From: Collybia mongolica | Lineage: Eukaryota > Basidiomycota > Agaricomycetes > Agaricales > Clitocybaceae | Length of the DNA stretch: 64,000 nucleotides | NCBI GenBank assembly: GCA_013420905.1 | Contig: JAAXNY010000008.1 | Coordinates: 3,574,272 to 3,638,271, forward strand | Direction: 5' to 3' | Part shown: piece after piece, positions 33,481 to 45,126 of the stretch | Layout: each line of letters begins with the position of its first letter | How positions within the stretch are numbered: the stretch's first letter is position 1 | Position numbers and translations under genes: made by a program | Notes under the pieces: generated by a model | Seen by the model: only the letters and a program-made list of their open reading frames with translations | The model's database searches: none | What the model was told of the DNA's origin: nothing

Positions 33481-36254
33481 CCATATGTAGAGAATGCTCT
33501 TTACCACTTCCTGGCAGCTACCAAAACACCTGAGGGACATCCAAATTTGCTCAAAATCTATATGGGTTTGGGTATGTGCTATTATAACAAGTACATTAGA
33601 GGTGGGGACCTCCAGGATCTAGAGTTTTCTCTCAAGTATTACCTACTGGCTATGGCTGCAGCTCCTGAGGGACATTCTACCCTTTTTAACATCCATCATG
33701 ATTTGGGTGTGTGCTATAGCAACAGGTACAAAAAAGTCAGAGACTTGAAGGATCTGGATATTGCTCTCATATACTTTAAGTCAGCTGCAGTTGCCATTCC
33801 TCCAGGACACAGCAAACTATCTGGCTCACTTCAATACTTGGGTGTATGCTATAGCTATAGGTACAACAAGTTTCAGGAGCTCTATGATCTAGAGGCCTCA
33901 TTTAAATATTACCTGGCAGCCATAGCTGCAACTTCAGAGGATGATAATTGCAACCTATCTAGAACATACTTGAATTTAGGTATATCATATGCTGACAGGT
34001 ATAGAAGGTTTGGAGGGCTGAATGATATAGATGCAGCACTCAAGTATTTTCTGGCAGCTGTGGTGGCAACTCCAATGGGGCATCCTATGCTATCTGACAT
34101 GCATCAAAGTTTGGGTATGTGCTACAATGATAGATATGAAAGGATTGGGGATCCCCAGGACCTTGAGGCCTCACTCAGGCATCATCTGGCAGGCATGGCT
34201 GCAATCCCAGAGAAACATCCTAATCTACCCATTGTCCACCAATGTTTGGGTGTATACTTCTAGGTATACAAGATCTGGAGATACTCAGGATCTTGAAGCA
34301 GCATTGGCACATCACTTTGCAGCTGTAACAATAACTCCTAGGAGTCATTTTAATTTGCCTGCTGTGCCTAAAACTTTAGGCAGAAGCTATACTCATAGAT
34401 ACATAAGAGTTAAAGATCTTCAGGATCTTGAAGCCACATTGAAACATCAATTTCCAGCTTCTACAATGGCAACTCCTGGTGGTCATTTTAGTTTGCCTGC
34501 TATGCATCACAGCTTAGGTGTATGCTATTCTCATAGATACAATAGACTTGGAGACCTTCAGGACCTTGAAGTAGCATTGGAACATCACCTTGCAGCTGTG
34601 GCAATTACTCCTCAAGGACATTTCCATTTGCCTGCAATGTATCAAAATCTAGGTGTATGCTACAATAATAGATTAAATAGGACTGGAAATCTTCAAGATC
34701 TGGAGGCTTCACTCAAGTGTTATCTTGCAGCAGTTTCAGCAACTCCAGAGGGAAATCCCAGCTGACCTGGGATGTACCAATGCTTAGGGGCATCCCATAG
34801 TGGCATTTACAGAAGAACTGGAAATATTCAAGACCTGGAGACTTCCATCAAGTATCATATCATGGCTGCAGCCATGACTCCTGCAGAGCATCCTAATTTA
34901 CCTGATATATGTACATCAAAACTTAGGTGTTTCTTATGGTGACAGATACAAAAGGCTTGATGATTTTAATGATCTTGAAACTGCACTCAAATACTTCCTG
35001 ATGGCAATGGTTGAGGTCTTTACACTAAGCCACATAACCCGTTGAAAGGGGGCTCCTGGGCTATAAGTGCGCTGATGCTATGAAATGTAATCTCTCTCAC
35101 ACACACACACCAAACCTAACAATCAACACACGAACAGTAGGAATCGCCTGTTTTGAGTTCGGGTTCAAGTGCTTAAAAGCACTAAGCTTTGAATAGTACT
35201 AGCCAAAGCCCTTTCCAATGATCTCTCAACGGGTTCGATTTAGACAAAAGCTTCAACACAGGTTCAAAAACCTGCTAGGTATATTTATAAAATCTCTCGA
35301 TCCAATAGACTGAGTACCAAGTGTACATTCAATTATTAGCGATCCCAAGCGGATCTATAAGCCCAAGCGACTTATCAAACAATACAGTGCCAAGTGCACT
35401 AAGGCCAAGTGCCTAGTAATTCCAACGGACAATACGGTACTAAGTTCCAAGTGAACTAAGTTTCTTTAATTCTGTGGTTCTCCAATCAATTCCAATCAAG
35501 ACACGTTGAAGCAATCTGATCCTTAATTCGGGCACGCAATAGTGTTTTAACAAATGTGATTTGTATACTCTATAGTCGCGCGAAGTGGGGGCAAGATTCC
35601 TTACCTTAGCGCTACTCATCTACAGTCTATTTATAATGTACAAACTAAATATCATACGGAATTGTAAATTTTACACAGAACCGCGCTCCCGTGCGCCAAG
35701 GATCTGTATTCAATACCGACGCGTCTACTACAGCTTGGCGCGCACGCCACGCGTGCCAATTATGTCGTTTACTGGTTACTTATCAAATATTGAAAGAGCG
35801 GGCTAAACTCTTATCAAGTCCCGACCGCGCGCTTTGTTATTTAAAACAGCGCGGCACTGTCGTTTACTCCCCCTGATTGTCCCGGTTGTTATTCACGGTG
35901 TCCTGTCGCTTCCGGTAGTTAACACCAAGTACCCCTGACTAGGATCGGGTTGTGCAAGTCCCGAATTTACAATTACTTCTCCTATTAATGATGATCCCCA
36001 GACTAATGATATCATACTACAACGGTTACTTATGAACTAAGACACCGAGGTTGTAACCGGGCATGGTGAATAGGACTAATAATAGACCGTACTCATAGTC
36101 CTCTGTACTGATAGTGTATTATCCATTAGACTAGTTCACTCTGATTAGCCGTCTTGGAGCTCGACTCTAATCCTTTATTACCGCTTACTTGGTTATTAGA
36201 AATGACACTAATAGCCTTACTTGTCGACTTTATAAGTGCAAACAATTTCGGGCC

Positions 36255-36425
36255 CTATCACCGTGTGGACTCCGTGCGGACACATGGACTCCACACGGAC
36301 TCATTTGGCAGGACCGTCAGCCAGACAAGAATCCGTGTCCGCGCCGAGTCCGCATCAATCCGCGTAATTCTACGCGGACACGCGGACCAGCACGGACGGA
36401 CAGCTCGCAGAGTCCGCACGGCCAG
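36255..36425. repeat. Degenerate GGACTCCGCG repeat cluster, left
   Basis: Many variants of GGACTCC(G/A)CGCGGAC occur in both orientations within about 170 bp. The same motif family forms a second cluster at 37460-37605 near the right end of the element. Confidence 0.75.
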
Positions 36426-36714
36426 TCGATTACTAATCAACTTAGTAATATAAATTTTATTTACACAAATTATATATACTATTTGTTATTAATAACATAA
36501 CATAATGGTGGTGAAAAACTTGCATCCGACTAGGTTCGAACGCGTACAGGCACGAACATTACGTAATATGTTTGGCGTTCATAACCGTTGGGCAAGGCGG
36601 GCATTTCTAGCTACAGAATCACTGGCCTCAAGTCAACGGACTTAGGTCACATGATTACCAGGCACGTGCAATGGTCACATTACCGTTGCCACGTCTTCGT
36701 TGGTTCTTTTCAAC

Positions 36715-36810
36715 CACATCAACAACGCCCGCCAAAACCGCCAATGCCGACACCAACGCCAACGCACCCATGCCGCCAACGCCAATGCATCGAACGCCAA
36801 CCGACATCAA
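36715..36810 (+). repeat. Degenerate CCAACGCCAATGC repeat tract
   Basis: Imperfect repeats of CAACGCC / CCAATGCC are visible, giving long but meaningless open frames on both strands. Confidence 0.7.
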
Positions 36811-37009
36811 CATGACGATGCACAAGACGATGTGGGGAGAAGGATAGAAACGGACGTGGAACAAGGGGACGACGAGGAAAGGGCGCCCTGAGGGGCAGAA
36901 CCAGGTGAGTCGTACACCGCCGCTCACCCACACGCTCACCACGCAGCGTGTCCCCCCCTCCCCACTTCAGGAACTCGAAACGAAGGATACGGCCGCCAAC
37001 AGCAACAGG

Positions 37010-37245
37010 AGGAAGGCGGCAACGACAACGACAACGACGAAGACAGCAACAGCAACAGCAGCAACAGTGCCAACGAGGCCTGCAGCAACGACAGCAACAG
37101 CAGCAGCACTAACAACAGCGCAACAACGACAACGACAACGACAACTACAACAAAGACAACCACCACCACCACGAGGATGACGACGACTAAGGACAACGAG
37201 GACAACAACGACAACAACGACTAAGGACAACGGGGACAACGACAA
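37010..37245 (+). repeat. (ACAACG)n / (CAGCAA)n microsatellite block
   Basis: Long runs of ACAACG and CAGCAA hexamers with interruptions. The poly-Val/Leu and poly-Thr open frames over it are artefacts of the repeat. Confidence 0.85.
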
Positions 37246-37459
37246 GACAAGCGGCCAGTGCCGCCGCTGCTGAAACCCAGGCCGCTGACGACGTCGCGGG
37301 GGCTGACGAGGACGACGGGGGGGCGGGGCCCCCGCCCCCGCCTATATTAAATTATTTTATCATATATGTATTATACTTAGTAATAATATATGTTATATTC
37401 TATTAATTATATAGATTGTTAGTAAGTAAAAGAGTAAGTAAGTGCTTCATAATAAAAGA

Positions 37460-37605
37460 AAGTAAGTGAGTCCGCGCGGACTCTGTGGAGTCCACATGGA
37501 GTCCGCGCGGAGTCCGTGCAGAGTCCGTGTGGACTTTGTGCTGTCCTTGCGGAGTCCGTACGGAGTCCGCACAGACTTTTGCAGTCCGCGCGGAGTCCGC
37601 AAGGA
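37460..37605. repeat. Degenerate GGAGTCCGCGC repeat cluster, right
   Basis: About a dozen copies of GAGTCCG(C/T)GCGGA variants spaced 10-14 bp apart. They end about 15 bp before the right terminal repeat of the element. Confidence 0.8.
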
Positions 37606-38166
37606 CATGTGGGGGAGTGTAAAGTACAGCAATGGTTGCAATACCAGAAGGACATCCCAAGTCAGCTATTCTGTATCTGGATTTAGGGTTATTCTATAGT
37701 GATAGGTACATCAGAGTGGGCAACCTGGAGGACCTGGACACATCCATCAAGTACACCCAGGAGGCTATTTCTAGGACCCCAGACATGCACCCCAGTTTAC
37801 CTGGAATGCACCAACATCTGGGTTTTTCTTACAGTAACAGATATAGAAAAATTGGAAAGCTGGAGGGCCTAGAAAGAGCTCTGAAGTATCATTCAATAGC
37901 TGTGGCTGCTACACCAGATAGGCATCCTAGTTTATCAAGCATGTATCAACAATTGAGTGAATGCCATGGCAACAGATATAGGCAGCTTGGGGATTTGAAA
38001 GACCTGGAAGCTGCCATTGAATACAATATAACAGCCCTGAACTCAATTCCAGCAATATCTCCTGATTTAGCTCTGCAGCAGAGTAGCTTGGCTAAATCCT
38101 ATGCACTCAGATACTCAACTTTCTCACACACTAATGACCTAAATGAGTTATATAACCTGTACAAAT

Positions 38167-38712
38167 CTACCATGCAATCAAAGGTTGCTCCACCTCATCA
38201 TGTAGGTCCTCCAGCTTTTCAAGCCTTTGATATCTCTCAGCATAATTTAGACCTAAGTTCAGGTGCATTCCAGATACATTGGGATCTTCCTCTGCAGCTA
38301 GAGCTAAGGCCATGACATGATACTTCAGAGAAGCTTCCAGATCCTGAAGAAACCCAACTCTGTAGTATTTTTTATTGTAATACACACCCAAGTTTTGGTG
38401 CAGTTTAGGCAAATCAGGATAACCACTTGGAGTTTCAGCCACACCAGCAAGGTGGTACCAGAGTGCACTTTCCAGATCCTCCAGGCTCCCAGTTATTTTG
38501 TACATACTGAAGTAGCATTCACCTAGTTTTTGGTGAATTCCAGATGGGTTAATGTCTCCCTTCACAGTTCCTGAAGCAGCTGCTAGGCCATACTTAAGTG
38601 CTGCCTCAAGATCCTGTATGTCCCCAGAGCTACCAAATCTCTCAGCATAGAAATAAGAAACAGATTTGAGGCATCTAGTGAGTTTCAGATCCCCCAGTGA
38701 AAGTTTTGACAA
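38167..38712 (-). pseudogene. TPR-array gene fragment (minus strand)
   Basis: A 181-codon open frame starts with KLSLGDLKLTRCLKSVSYFY, the usual N-terminal capping region before TPR units in this family. About four TPR units follow (GDIQDLEAALKYGLAA, GSLEDLESALWYHLAG, GFLQDLEASLKYHVMA). The frame runs into the plus-strand TPR remnant at about 38180-38200, so its 3' end is lost by rearrangement. It has no CHAT domain and no CG dinucleotides. It resembles the N-terminal part of the gene that ends at 59537 but is a distinct paralogue. Confidence 0.7.
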
Positions 38713-39840
38713 TTGCTTCTTGTTATATTAAAGCATCTTTGATTTTCTGTTCTGCTTGGCACGTTCTAAATGAAAGATATTAACCATATGTTCTGTTGCT
38801 GTTAATGTTTTTCATACTGAAATCGGTAGCTTCCCTAAAATCTTCTCCACTGTGAGTTTAGTCCCAACTTGTGTACCATAGCAGCCACTCACTTCTCATT
38901 TGAAGTTCAGACTTCTGCAATAATGTGTTCCCCATGGTGGTTCAGGGTTAAGGGCATTTGAATCAAGATTGATGAAAACAGGACTATTAAACCACGTGGG
39001 GTGCCACAATGCCAGAGTCGGAATCGTTCCCAGGCCAGCCCGAACCTCACCTGCCCCCCCATGTTTAGTAGCAAAAATAACTTATGTTTGTAAGAGTTAC
39101 AAGTAGAGATAACAGGGAAGTCTACTCCAATTATACATGAATCATACAACCTTCAATATTCTACCTACACTAACCACTTGGCAGAGTATATTTAGCAACA
39201 AGACAAATGCGGTTTTGCATTCTGGTAGCTGGACGGTACGTTGGCAACATGTGCAGTTGAGATTTGCTCTTTGTTTGCTGTCGAGAGCAGCTGGTGATGA
39301 GCATCAGCTTGACATAAAGTGATGATGAGGCTAAGAGGAATTTAGACGTCATACAATCCTCACCGACACCACTTGGACAGCGGCCCGTGAGCAACGGCGT
39401 GTTACTTGTCGCATTTTGCGAAGGACCTGTCTTGTTAGACGAAATTGACGTGTTCAAAGAGGTCCTCCCAACTTAATTCACAGGTTAGCACAGGTGGGCA
39501 GCAAGGAATGAGAAGCCTACACCTTACATTGCTGTTGCCTACATTGTGACAAGTACATGCTGGACCCACAGAGGGCACTTCATGTCCCTAAGACTAAGCT
39601 CCAAGTCATCCCAACCACCCTTTTCCCAGTGTAGACCAGTGGCCAACATCCCGCACATCAAATTATTAAAAAGCATGCGGTGGCATATGAGAAGGTCGTC
39701 CTAGACATATCCTGGAATGAATAGGCCTGGGGTTGGGCACAGCTAGTGTGGGTATGCACCTCGTGACTGTGAAGATTTTTGTAAGCGATTGTCAACGCTT
39801 CAGGATGGGCCTAGTACTCCAGTCACAGGGCATTGATCAG
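38713..39840. other. Region without a supported gene
   Basis: Short frames only. CG is rare up to about 38980 and then more frequent to 39460. I see no domain signature. Confidence 0.4.
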
Positions 39841-39849
39841 GAACAATCT

Positions 39850-40600
39850 AAAGAAATTGAGAACAATTAAGTTGGGATTTGAGGGGGTAACAGAAACAAC
39901 ACACCTTGGTCATGAATTATTAACATATCAGATGACCCACTTCTTAGTTTCTTGATTACTACCAATTCGAGCTTACTTATGACAAAGGCCAATTGGTCTG
40001 TTAGGTCAACAAAAGCTTGAGGATATGGTCGAAGTCATACCTTGTTGTTCAATGTACGTTTCCTCTTAGTGATTGTAACCAATGTCAAAGACAGATGAAT
40101 GCTAAATCAATAACAAGCAACAAGCAAATTTGCTCAGCATTGGCCCATTTTAATGATGAGGTCTAGATCTGTACACTGTCCCAGCTGCCAATTGAAGGCT
40201 CAATGAGGGAGGGTACATATTTTCCAGAGAAAGAACGAAGTCTCGAGTATATGAGTGGGTTCTGTTCTTCAATTTCAAGTTGTCATAAAATCTGGTTACT
40301 GTATGCGATCGTTAGGGTCACAACCACCGATATGAAAAATGTTGAACTTGCCTACCATGTGCCTGCCATAATCCACAAAGAAAACAGTCAGTGTATGGCG
40401 TAACCTTGAGAGATAAATCCCGGGGGCATAATTGATATAATGTGACCAAGAGCCTGAGTGCAATGGGCATCTTCTAGGCTCCTGACCGAACATTGTTAGC
40501 CATACCCCAGTGAAAATTTGCAATGAACACACCCTTTGTACTGTCCACACTCCTTCGATGGCCCAGCACCCATCTCTCCCATAGTCACCATTCAAACTGC
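39850..40600 (+). repeat. Duplicated segment, CpG-decayed copy
   Basis: Matches about 47330-48260 in the same order and orientation. Shared blocks include GGATTTGAGGGGG, a CACCTTGGTC/TACCTTGGTC block with AAGTTATT- or GAATTATT-like sequence, GTACGTTTCCTCTTAGTGAT and GGGCATAATTGA. Positions that are CG in the other copy are often TG or CA here. Neither copy has a recognisable protein. Confidence 0.55.
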
Positions 40601-40719
40601 AACTTCTTCAGTTGATGACTCGAAAAGAACGAGTGCATGTCCTAGGGCACACCATTCAAGAAGTACAAGATATCCTCGTCCACAGACATACAAAATGCTG
40701 AACCAAGTGTGCATCAGAT

Positions 40720-41420
40720 TTTTTTTTTTTTTTTTTTTTCTTTCAACAGTTTTATATACCGCCATACGCTAGTACAGATGCGGTCATGTGTAAATGTAAT
40801 TAGATAATTGAATTGAAATATGGTGCATAAAGGCCATCATATGTGGCAGGATTGGATTGCCCTCCTGTTCCCGGGTAAAGCGCTCCAGATATTGGTTCCT
40901 GTGAAGGGACTGGGTAATAGACCCATATGGGACTAAGGGCAAGAGTTGTTGCAGAGGGGACCGCCCCCCGCACTTCTTAATCCATTTAATAAGTGGTCAG
41001 CATGGCCACTTTCTCACACCTGGTTCACAGGGGGGTACACCCCCCCGAAGGTTTCCTGAGGGAAGCCCAACTTAGTCCTGAGGGACCAGGCCCATGCATG
41101 TACGCTTGCCCTAAGGCGTTTGACCTGGTATCAAGGATACCATCCAACAAGCACCCACTTACCTCCAGGTACTCCTGCTCTATTCTATGCATGGTTCCCG
41201 GAAGACCCCGACAGCCGTCGGGTTGTCATGTAGGAAGTTGCTAACCCAAACAAGGGTCAGCTTCCTCCTGGGATGTTCTGCCCTCTCATAGAGTGGGCAG
41301 TACCTGAACACGTGATCCACAGTCTCCTTTCCGAGGCCACAGTCGCACATGTATGTCTCCTTCTCTTTAAGGAAGCATTGTCTGTAAGCACCAATTGGTG
41401 CGTGCCCAGTAAGAGCGCGC
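40720..41420 (-). mobile_element. 5'-truncated LINE, copy A
   Basis: Flanked by the 11-bp direct repeat GTGCATCAGAT (40709-40719 and 41421-41431), with a poly(T) run of more than 20 at the left, the poly(A) tail of a minus-strand insertion. The minus strand encodes the C-terminal end of LINE ORF2, including a CXCG...ETV.H...CP Cys/His segment, followed by a 3' UTR. The same 3' end occurs on the plus strand at 60130-60805. CG content is higher than in the surrounding DNA. Confidence 0.85.
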
Positions 41421-42589
41421 GTGCATCAGATATGCCGCGTTCCGTTGGAATGGTTCAGATCAGGTGACTCGAATCTGTTCCTTTGATTGCAATAAACCCA
41501 CGGACCAGGTTGGAATACGGTCACTTCATGAAATTGGAACCGTGGAAGTCGCTAGGCATCTACCGAGATGGTTCTGGCTAATCGTAAGAACGTCGAAGGG
41601 AGGTCGAGGTGATAAAATCAACCAAGTGCTCTTGAAGCATTTCTAGAGCTCCTACGGAAACATGATAGTTTGTGTCGTAGAAATGCAGTACTAAAATTGG
41701 TATGACAGCGCAGGCATACGCCATCGCGTCCATCTGGGGGCTGGGTTGAGGTTTTTTCAAGGCGCAGAGACCCAAGAAGACATAGACACCTCGTTCAAGG
41801 ATTACTGCTGGTCGTATATCGAGATGATCCTTCATCCTGACTCGCAGAACACCGTTGTAGCGGTCCAATGATGTCTAGGCTGCTCGCGAATACCGAAAGT
41901 TCAGATACAGACTTTCCGAACATATCGATTAGCTAATTTTGGGATAATATATATCAGACTGGGTTGTAACCCCTTTAGACTCGAATATTACACCGGACTT
42001 GGAGGTACGCACCGACAAACATAAGTGGTGAGGGATTGGGAGGCAGTGCGATCGGCGGGGTGCGATACAGCAGGAACGACTCTGAATCGAAAATCGTGAA
42101 ACATCCAAATTATGTGCGGTCAGGGATGTGTGTGACCGGAAGGGAGCCTGACAATCTCCCCAGCTTTTTAGAAGAGTTGGAGTTCTTCACGTGACGCCGA
42201 TGCAGTTTCTTCTTCGTTCCTCGTAACCCTCACAACGTTGCCGAGGACCCACAGCGTCGAGCATTGTGTAGTGAATGAACGTCGCCCTATAAGACACGAT
42301 AACTTCGGTGATCATCCAGCAGCGAAAGGTAACTCGTCGAGTCATACCAAGCTGATAGAGAAGCGGAACCTTGCCCATAGTATTTTCGTGAGAAGAGTCG
42401 TGTCATCGCGCAAGATCATTCCCTTAATTGCCGTAACCTCTAAGCCTTACTTCAGTCAAGAGGCACTCTAAAATAAAAGCGTCCACGTCACTTACAAACG
42501 ACCCTCAGTTCTTGAACAGCTATGCTATATATTTTTTGGTTATGCGCTAGGGTGGGCGTTCGGTGGTAAAAGAGCCGGTCATTGTTTGA

Positions 42590-42808
42590 AGACACGATAT
42601 GATCTCCAGCAGCTATCCATAGGCCAGCATCCTCGAACCAGAGGTGATTTATGTTCGGGATTGGAAAGTCGAACGGTTTGGCAAAATATGCGAGGGTGTT
42701 AAGCGAGCTTTTTTGAGGGCTGTGACAAGGTCTTCTTCGTTGAGTGCGTCCATTCAAAAGGCCTATCCTATCAATTTTAGATGGAGGCTCAGTACACCCA
42801 TTCCGCAA
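42590..42808 (-). pseudogene. Possible start of a BTB/POZ-domain gene
   Basis: The minus-strand frame contains LWFEDAGLWIAAGDHI. This resembles the first strand of the BTB domain in the large basidiomycete BTB family ('x-F-x-D-G-x-x-V-x-x-A-x-x-x-x-F-x-V-H'). The rest of the domain cannot be joined to it by a plausible exon, so I treat it as a fragment. Confidence 0.28.
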
Positions 42809-44964
42809 TTTTTGTTTGAACCACGATTGCTCGAGCTAGTTAAGCACGGTGTCGCGCCATAGGAGCACAACATTGAAGTCCAGGCAGCCTTCAGAGATCT
42901 AACAATATATTTTCAATCGAATGCAAGGACCTCGACTAGAGGAGATGCGAGCCGAGAGAAACCATGTGTTCCGGGACGTAAACAGAATTATCGCGTTATG
43001 ATGAGGGTTCACATCGTTGTTGCAGATATGCGGCACAGGGCTTCATTTATTTGTGGGGGTGTACTATTGCGGCCAGCTATGGGCTGTATTAAGGCTTGCA
43101 GATATTCCAGGAGTCGAGAGGATATAAATACTTCGGATTAGAATTACTGGCGGTCGTGAAGACTGGGGCGATCCCTCGCCCTGGCTCGCAGAACTTCTTT
43201 CTAAACGTTTAATGGCATGCCACTCGCAAATGTTAGGAACGGAGGCCTTTAAGGAAGAGTGAATTTAGCTTTCGCGAAGTTGGGTCGCATTCGGCTCAAT
43301 GCTCTTCACAAAGCAGGGCTACTACATACATAAGTGTCATGTAAAAACGTGGAATACGAACCTTCTACAATCAACCTAATGGCTCCGTACTGGAAGTCCT
43401 TCACTGTCGAGAAGGGTTGAAAGATAGAGCCCTCTCGAAGTGGGAACCACCACCGATCAGATTAATGAGCTACTGTCTTGTCGATTGTGGCACGGTTAGC
43501 TGCATATAATCCTAACACAAGCCGCGCCTGATGAGGTGCTTGAAGGTACGTACTGACAGCATAAATGGCAATTAACTCGGCAATAGTGCGAAGGCCTGTG
43601 GGCAAGAAAACACGGCGATACTCGTAAAATGCTGCAGTTAGACCTGTGTGTTGCTAAGCATTGATTTTGAGGCCATTATTGCCCGTAGCTTCATTCCAAG
43701 AGGGCCCAGTAGAACGTCGCTTCGGTCGAATCACCCCGCTTTACAACCTAAAGAGACATCGAAGCCTGGCGTTTTAGTCCACTTCGTTGGGCAATTTGGG
43801 CGGGGTTGACGAAACATTGTAGCCAATTCTCCTATAGTTTATGGGTTAGCTTTGAAGAAAATTAAATGGTAATTACTACTTGAAGATGCGTAAAAACGGG
43901 GATAAGGCGGGAGATAACGTGGAAGAACGAACCGGTCACATGATCATACCATGTTGACCATCGCTTGTGACTTCCAAAATCAACCCGAAGAATTGCTACC
44001 TCAATGTTTTACGTTCAGCGCTCATTGCAATCACTGGAGTAGATGAGAGCGACATAGGGTCAGACTAAAGGCACTATCGAAAAATCAAGAACACACAATA
44101 AGCCCGGAACCTCGCCACTATTCTATCTCTAATTTTCGATACTTTGTCTCTATGAAAGTTTCCCGCTCTTTCAGCTCGCGAACTCGTTCAGCTAGGGGGT
44201 CAAGAGCGGTCGCTTGTACCAGAATATTGACGATCCTTCCCAAACATGTAGGCTGATATGAAAAGGTTCATACCTCCTGCGTACGTAACAACCCCGTCAA
44301 GAATTTGGATAATATCTGTGCCATTTCGCCTCTTTGACGGGTTCTCGAAGCTGCAGCTCGGTTTGTGAGTCCAAGCCGCGATGTGGCGCCAACTTACGCC
44401 ACAGCGGCGACATTTTCCAGAAAGGGAGCGGCGATCGAAATTGAAATCAGTTGATCGTCTCGGACCAAGTAGCACCCACACAACGCCTTGTTCAAAGTGC
44501 GGCTGTTGTTTGAGACGCAAAGCAAGTTTCTCCCAAAGCCTGTGTTTTAAATCCTACTCACAGGGAAACACTGCTAGATGGTATTTATACAGCATCCTCG
44601 CAGGGTATTCTTTCGTAATCCGAGCTCCGGATCGAGTTGAGTGTGTGTATTGTTTTATAGAACCGTAGGTGGTCCGTCATTTCATTCCTATCACCGTATT
44701 TTTAATCCTGTGACTATATTCAAAACAGCAAGACCTATAGATAGAGTCAGAGAGCCGTGTCCACTATTTTCAGCTCTTTTTGAATCTCCATACACCTTGG
44801 ACGCGCATGTGTGGCAAAACCTTTGCCTTCAGGTTTAGTCTTACAGCCCAACCCGTTGAAACGTACGTGCTGATAATTCCTTGCGTTGCAGGCGCCAACC
44901 ACAACCATAAAAACATCGTAAGTTCCAATGGCGTTTCGATATCAGTCTCATTCTCATTCTCAAT

Positions 44965-45126
44965 ATGTGCACCTACCGTACCATCAAGTGTCCCAAATGC
45001 CACACTGCCGAATTCGTACTCGCTCAGTCGTGCAAAAACCCATCCTGCGGCGAGTGCGTTAAGCCGCCTTCTTTGACTACCATCCAATATTGCAAGAATT
45101 GTAAATCAAGTGAAACTTCCAAATGA
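44965..45126 (+). CDS. Small Cys-rich zinc-ribbon-like protein
   Basis: A 53-codon frame (ATG 44965, TGA 45124-45126) with cysteines in the order C, CPKC, C, C, C, CKNC. The paired CPKC and CKNC knuckles suggest zinc binding. Similar short Cys-rich frames are common in fungal genomes, but I do not recognise a named family. An upstream exon is possible because a GTAAG donor-like site lies near 44920. No neighbour clarifies its role. Confidence 0.35.
   Translation: MCTYRTIKCPKCHTAEFVLAQSCKNPSCGECVKPPSLTTIQYCKNCKSSETSK

Larger units (their letters stand above)
35014..37628. mobile_element. TIR element with 10-bp target duplication (MULE-like)
   Basis: The 2,615-bp insert is flanked by the direct repeat GCAATGGTTG (35004-35013 and 37629-37638). 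Removing the insert and one repeat restores the TPR frame. Its ends are imperfect inverted repeats with the shared core CTTTACACT at 35018-35026 and, reversed, 37616-37624, and a shared CCACAT a few bases further in. About 20 of 27 positions agree. Target duplications of 9-10 bp with variable TIRs are typical of Mutator-like elements. No transposase is recognisable, so it would be non-autonomous. CG content is normal, in sharp contrast to the host TPR gene. Confidence 0.65.
33490..38195 (+). pseudogene. TPR-array gene remnant (plus strand), split by a transposon
   Basis: The frame from about 33490 encodes tandem TPR units of about 42 residues, with the pattern LGVCYSNRYKRxGDLQDLEAALKY.LAAVAATPEGHP. 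These are the repeats of the fungal TPR-CHAT family. Six or so units read to 34263, then a frame break, then four or more to 34765, then further breaks. The repeats stop at 35013 in a 2.6-kb insertion and resume at 37629 for about four units, to about 38195. There the sequence runs tail-to-tail into a minus-strand TPR gene. There is no CHAT domain. I see no CG dinucleotide in 33481-35013 or in 37629-38320. It was presumably once part of a TPR-CHAT or TPR-only receptor-like gene. Confidence 0.75.

Noticed and set aside
36936..37245. Long poly-Val/Leu and poly-Thr/Ala open frames on both strands
   Set aside because: They are translations of ACAACG/CAGCAA microsatellite and exist in all frames. 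No start context or domain supports a protein.
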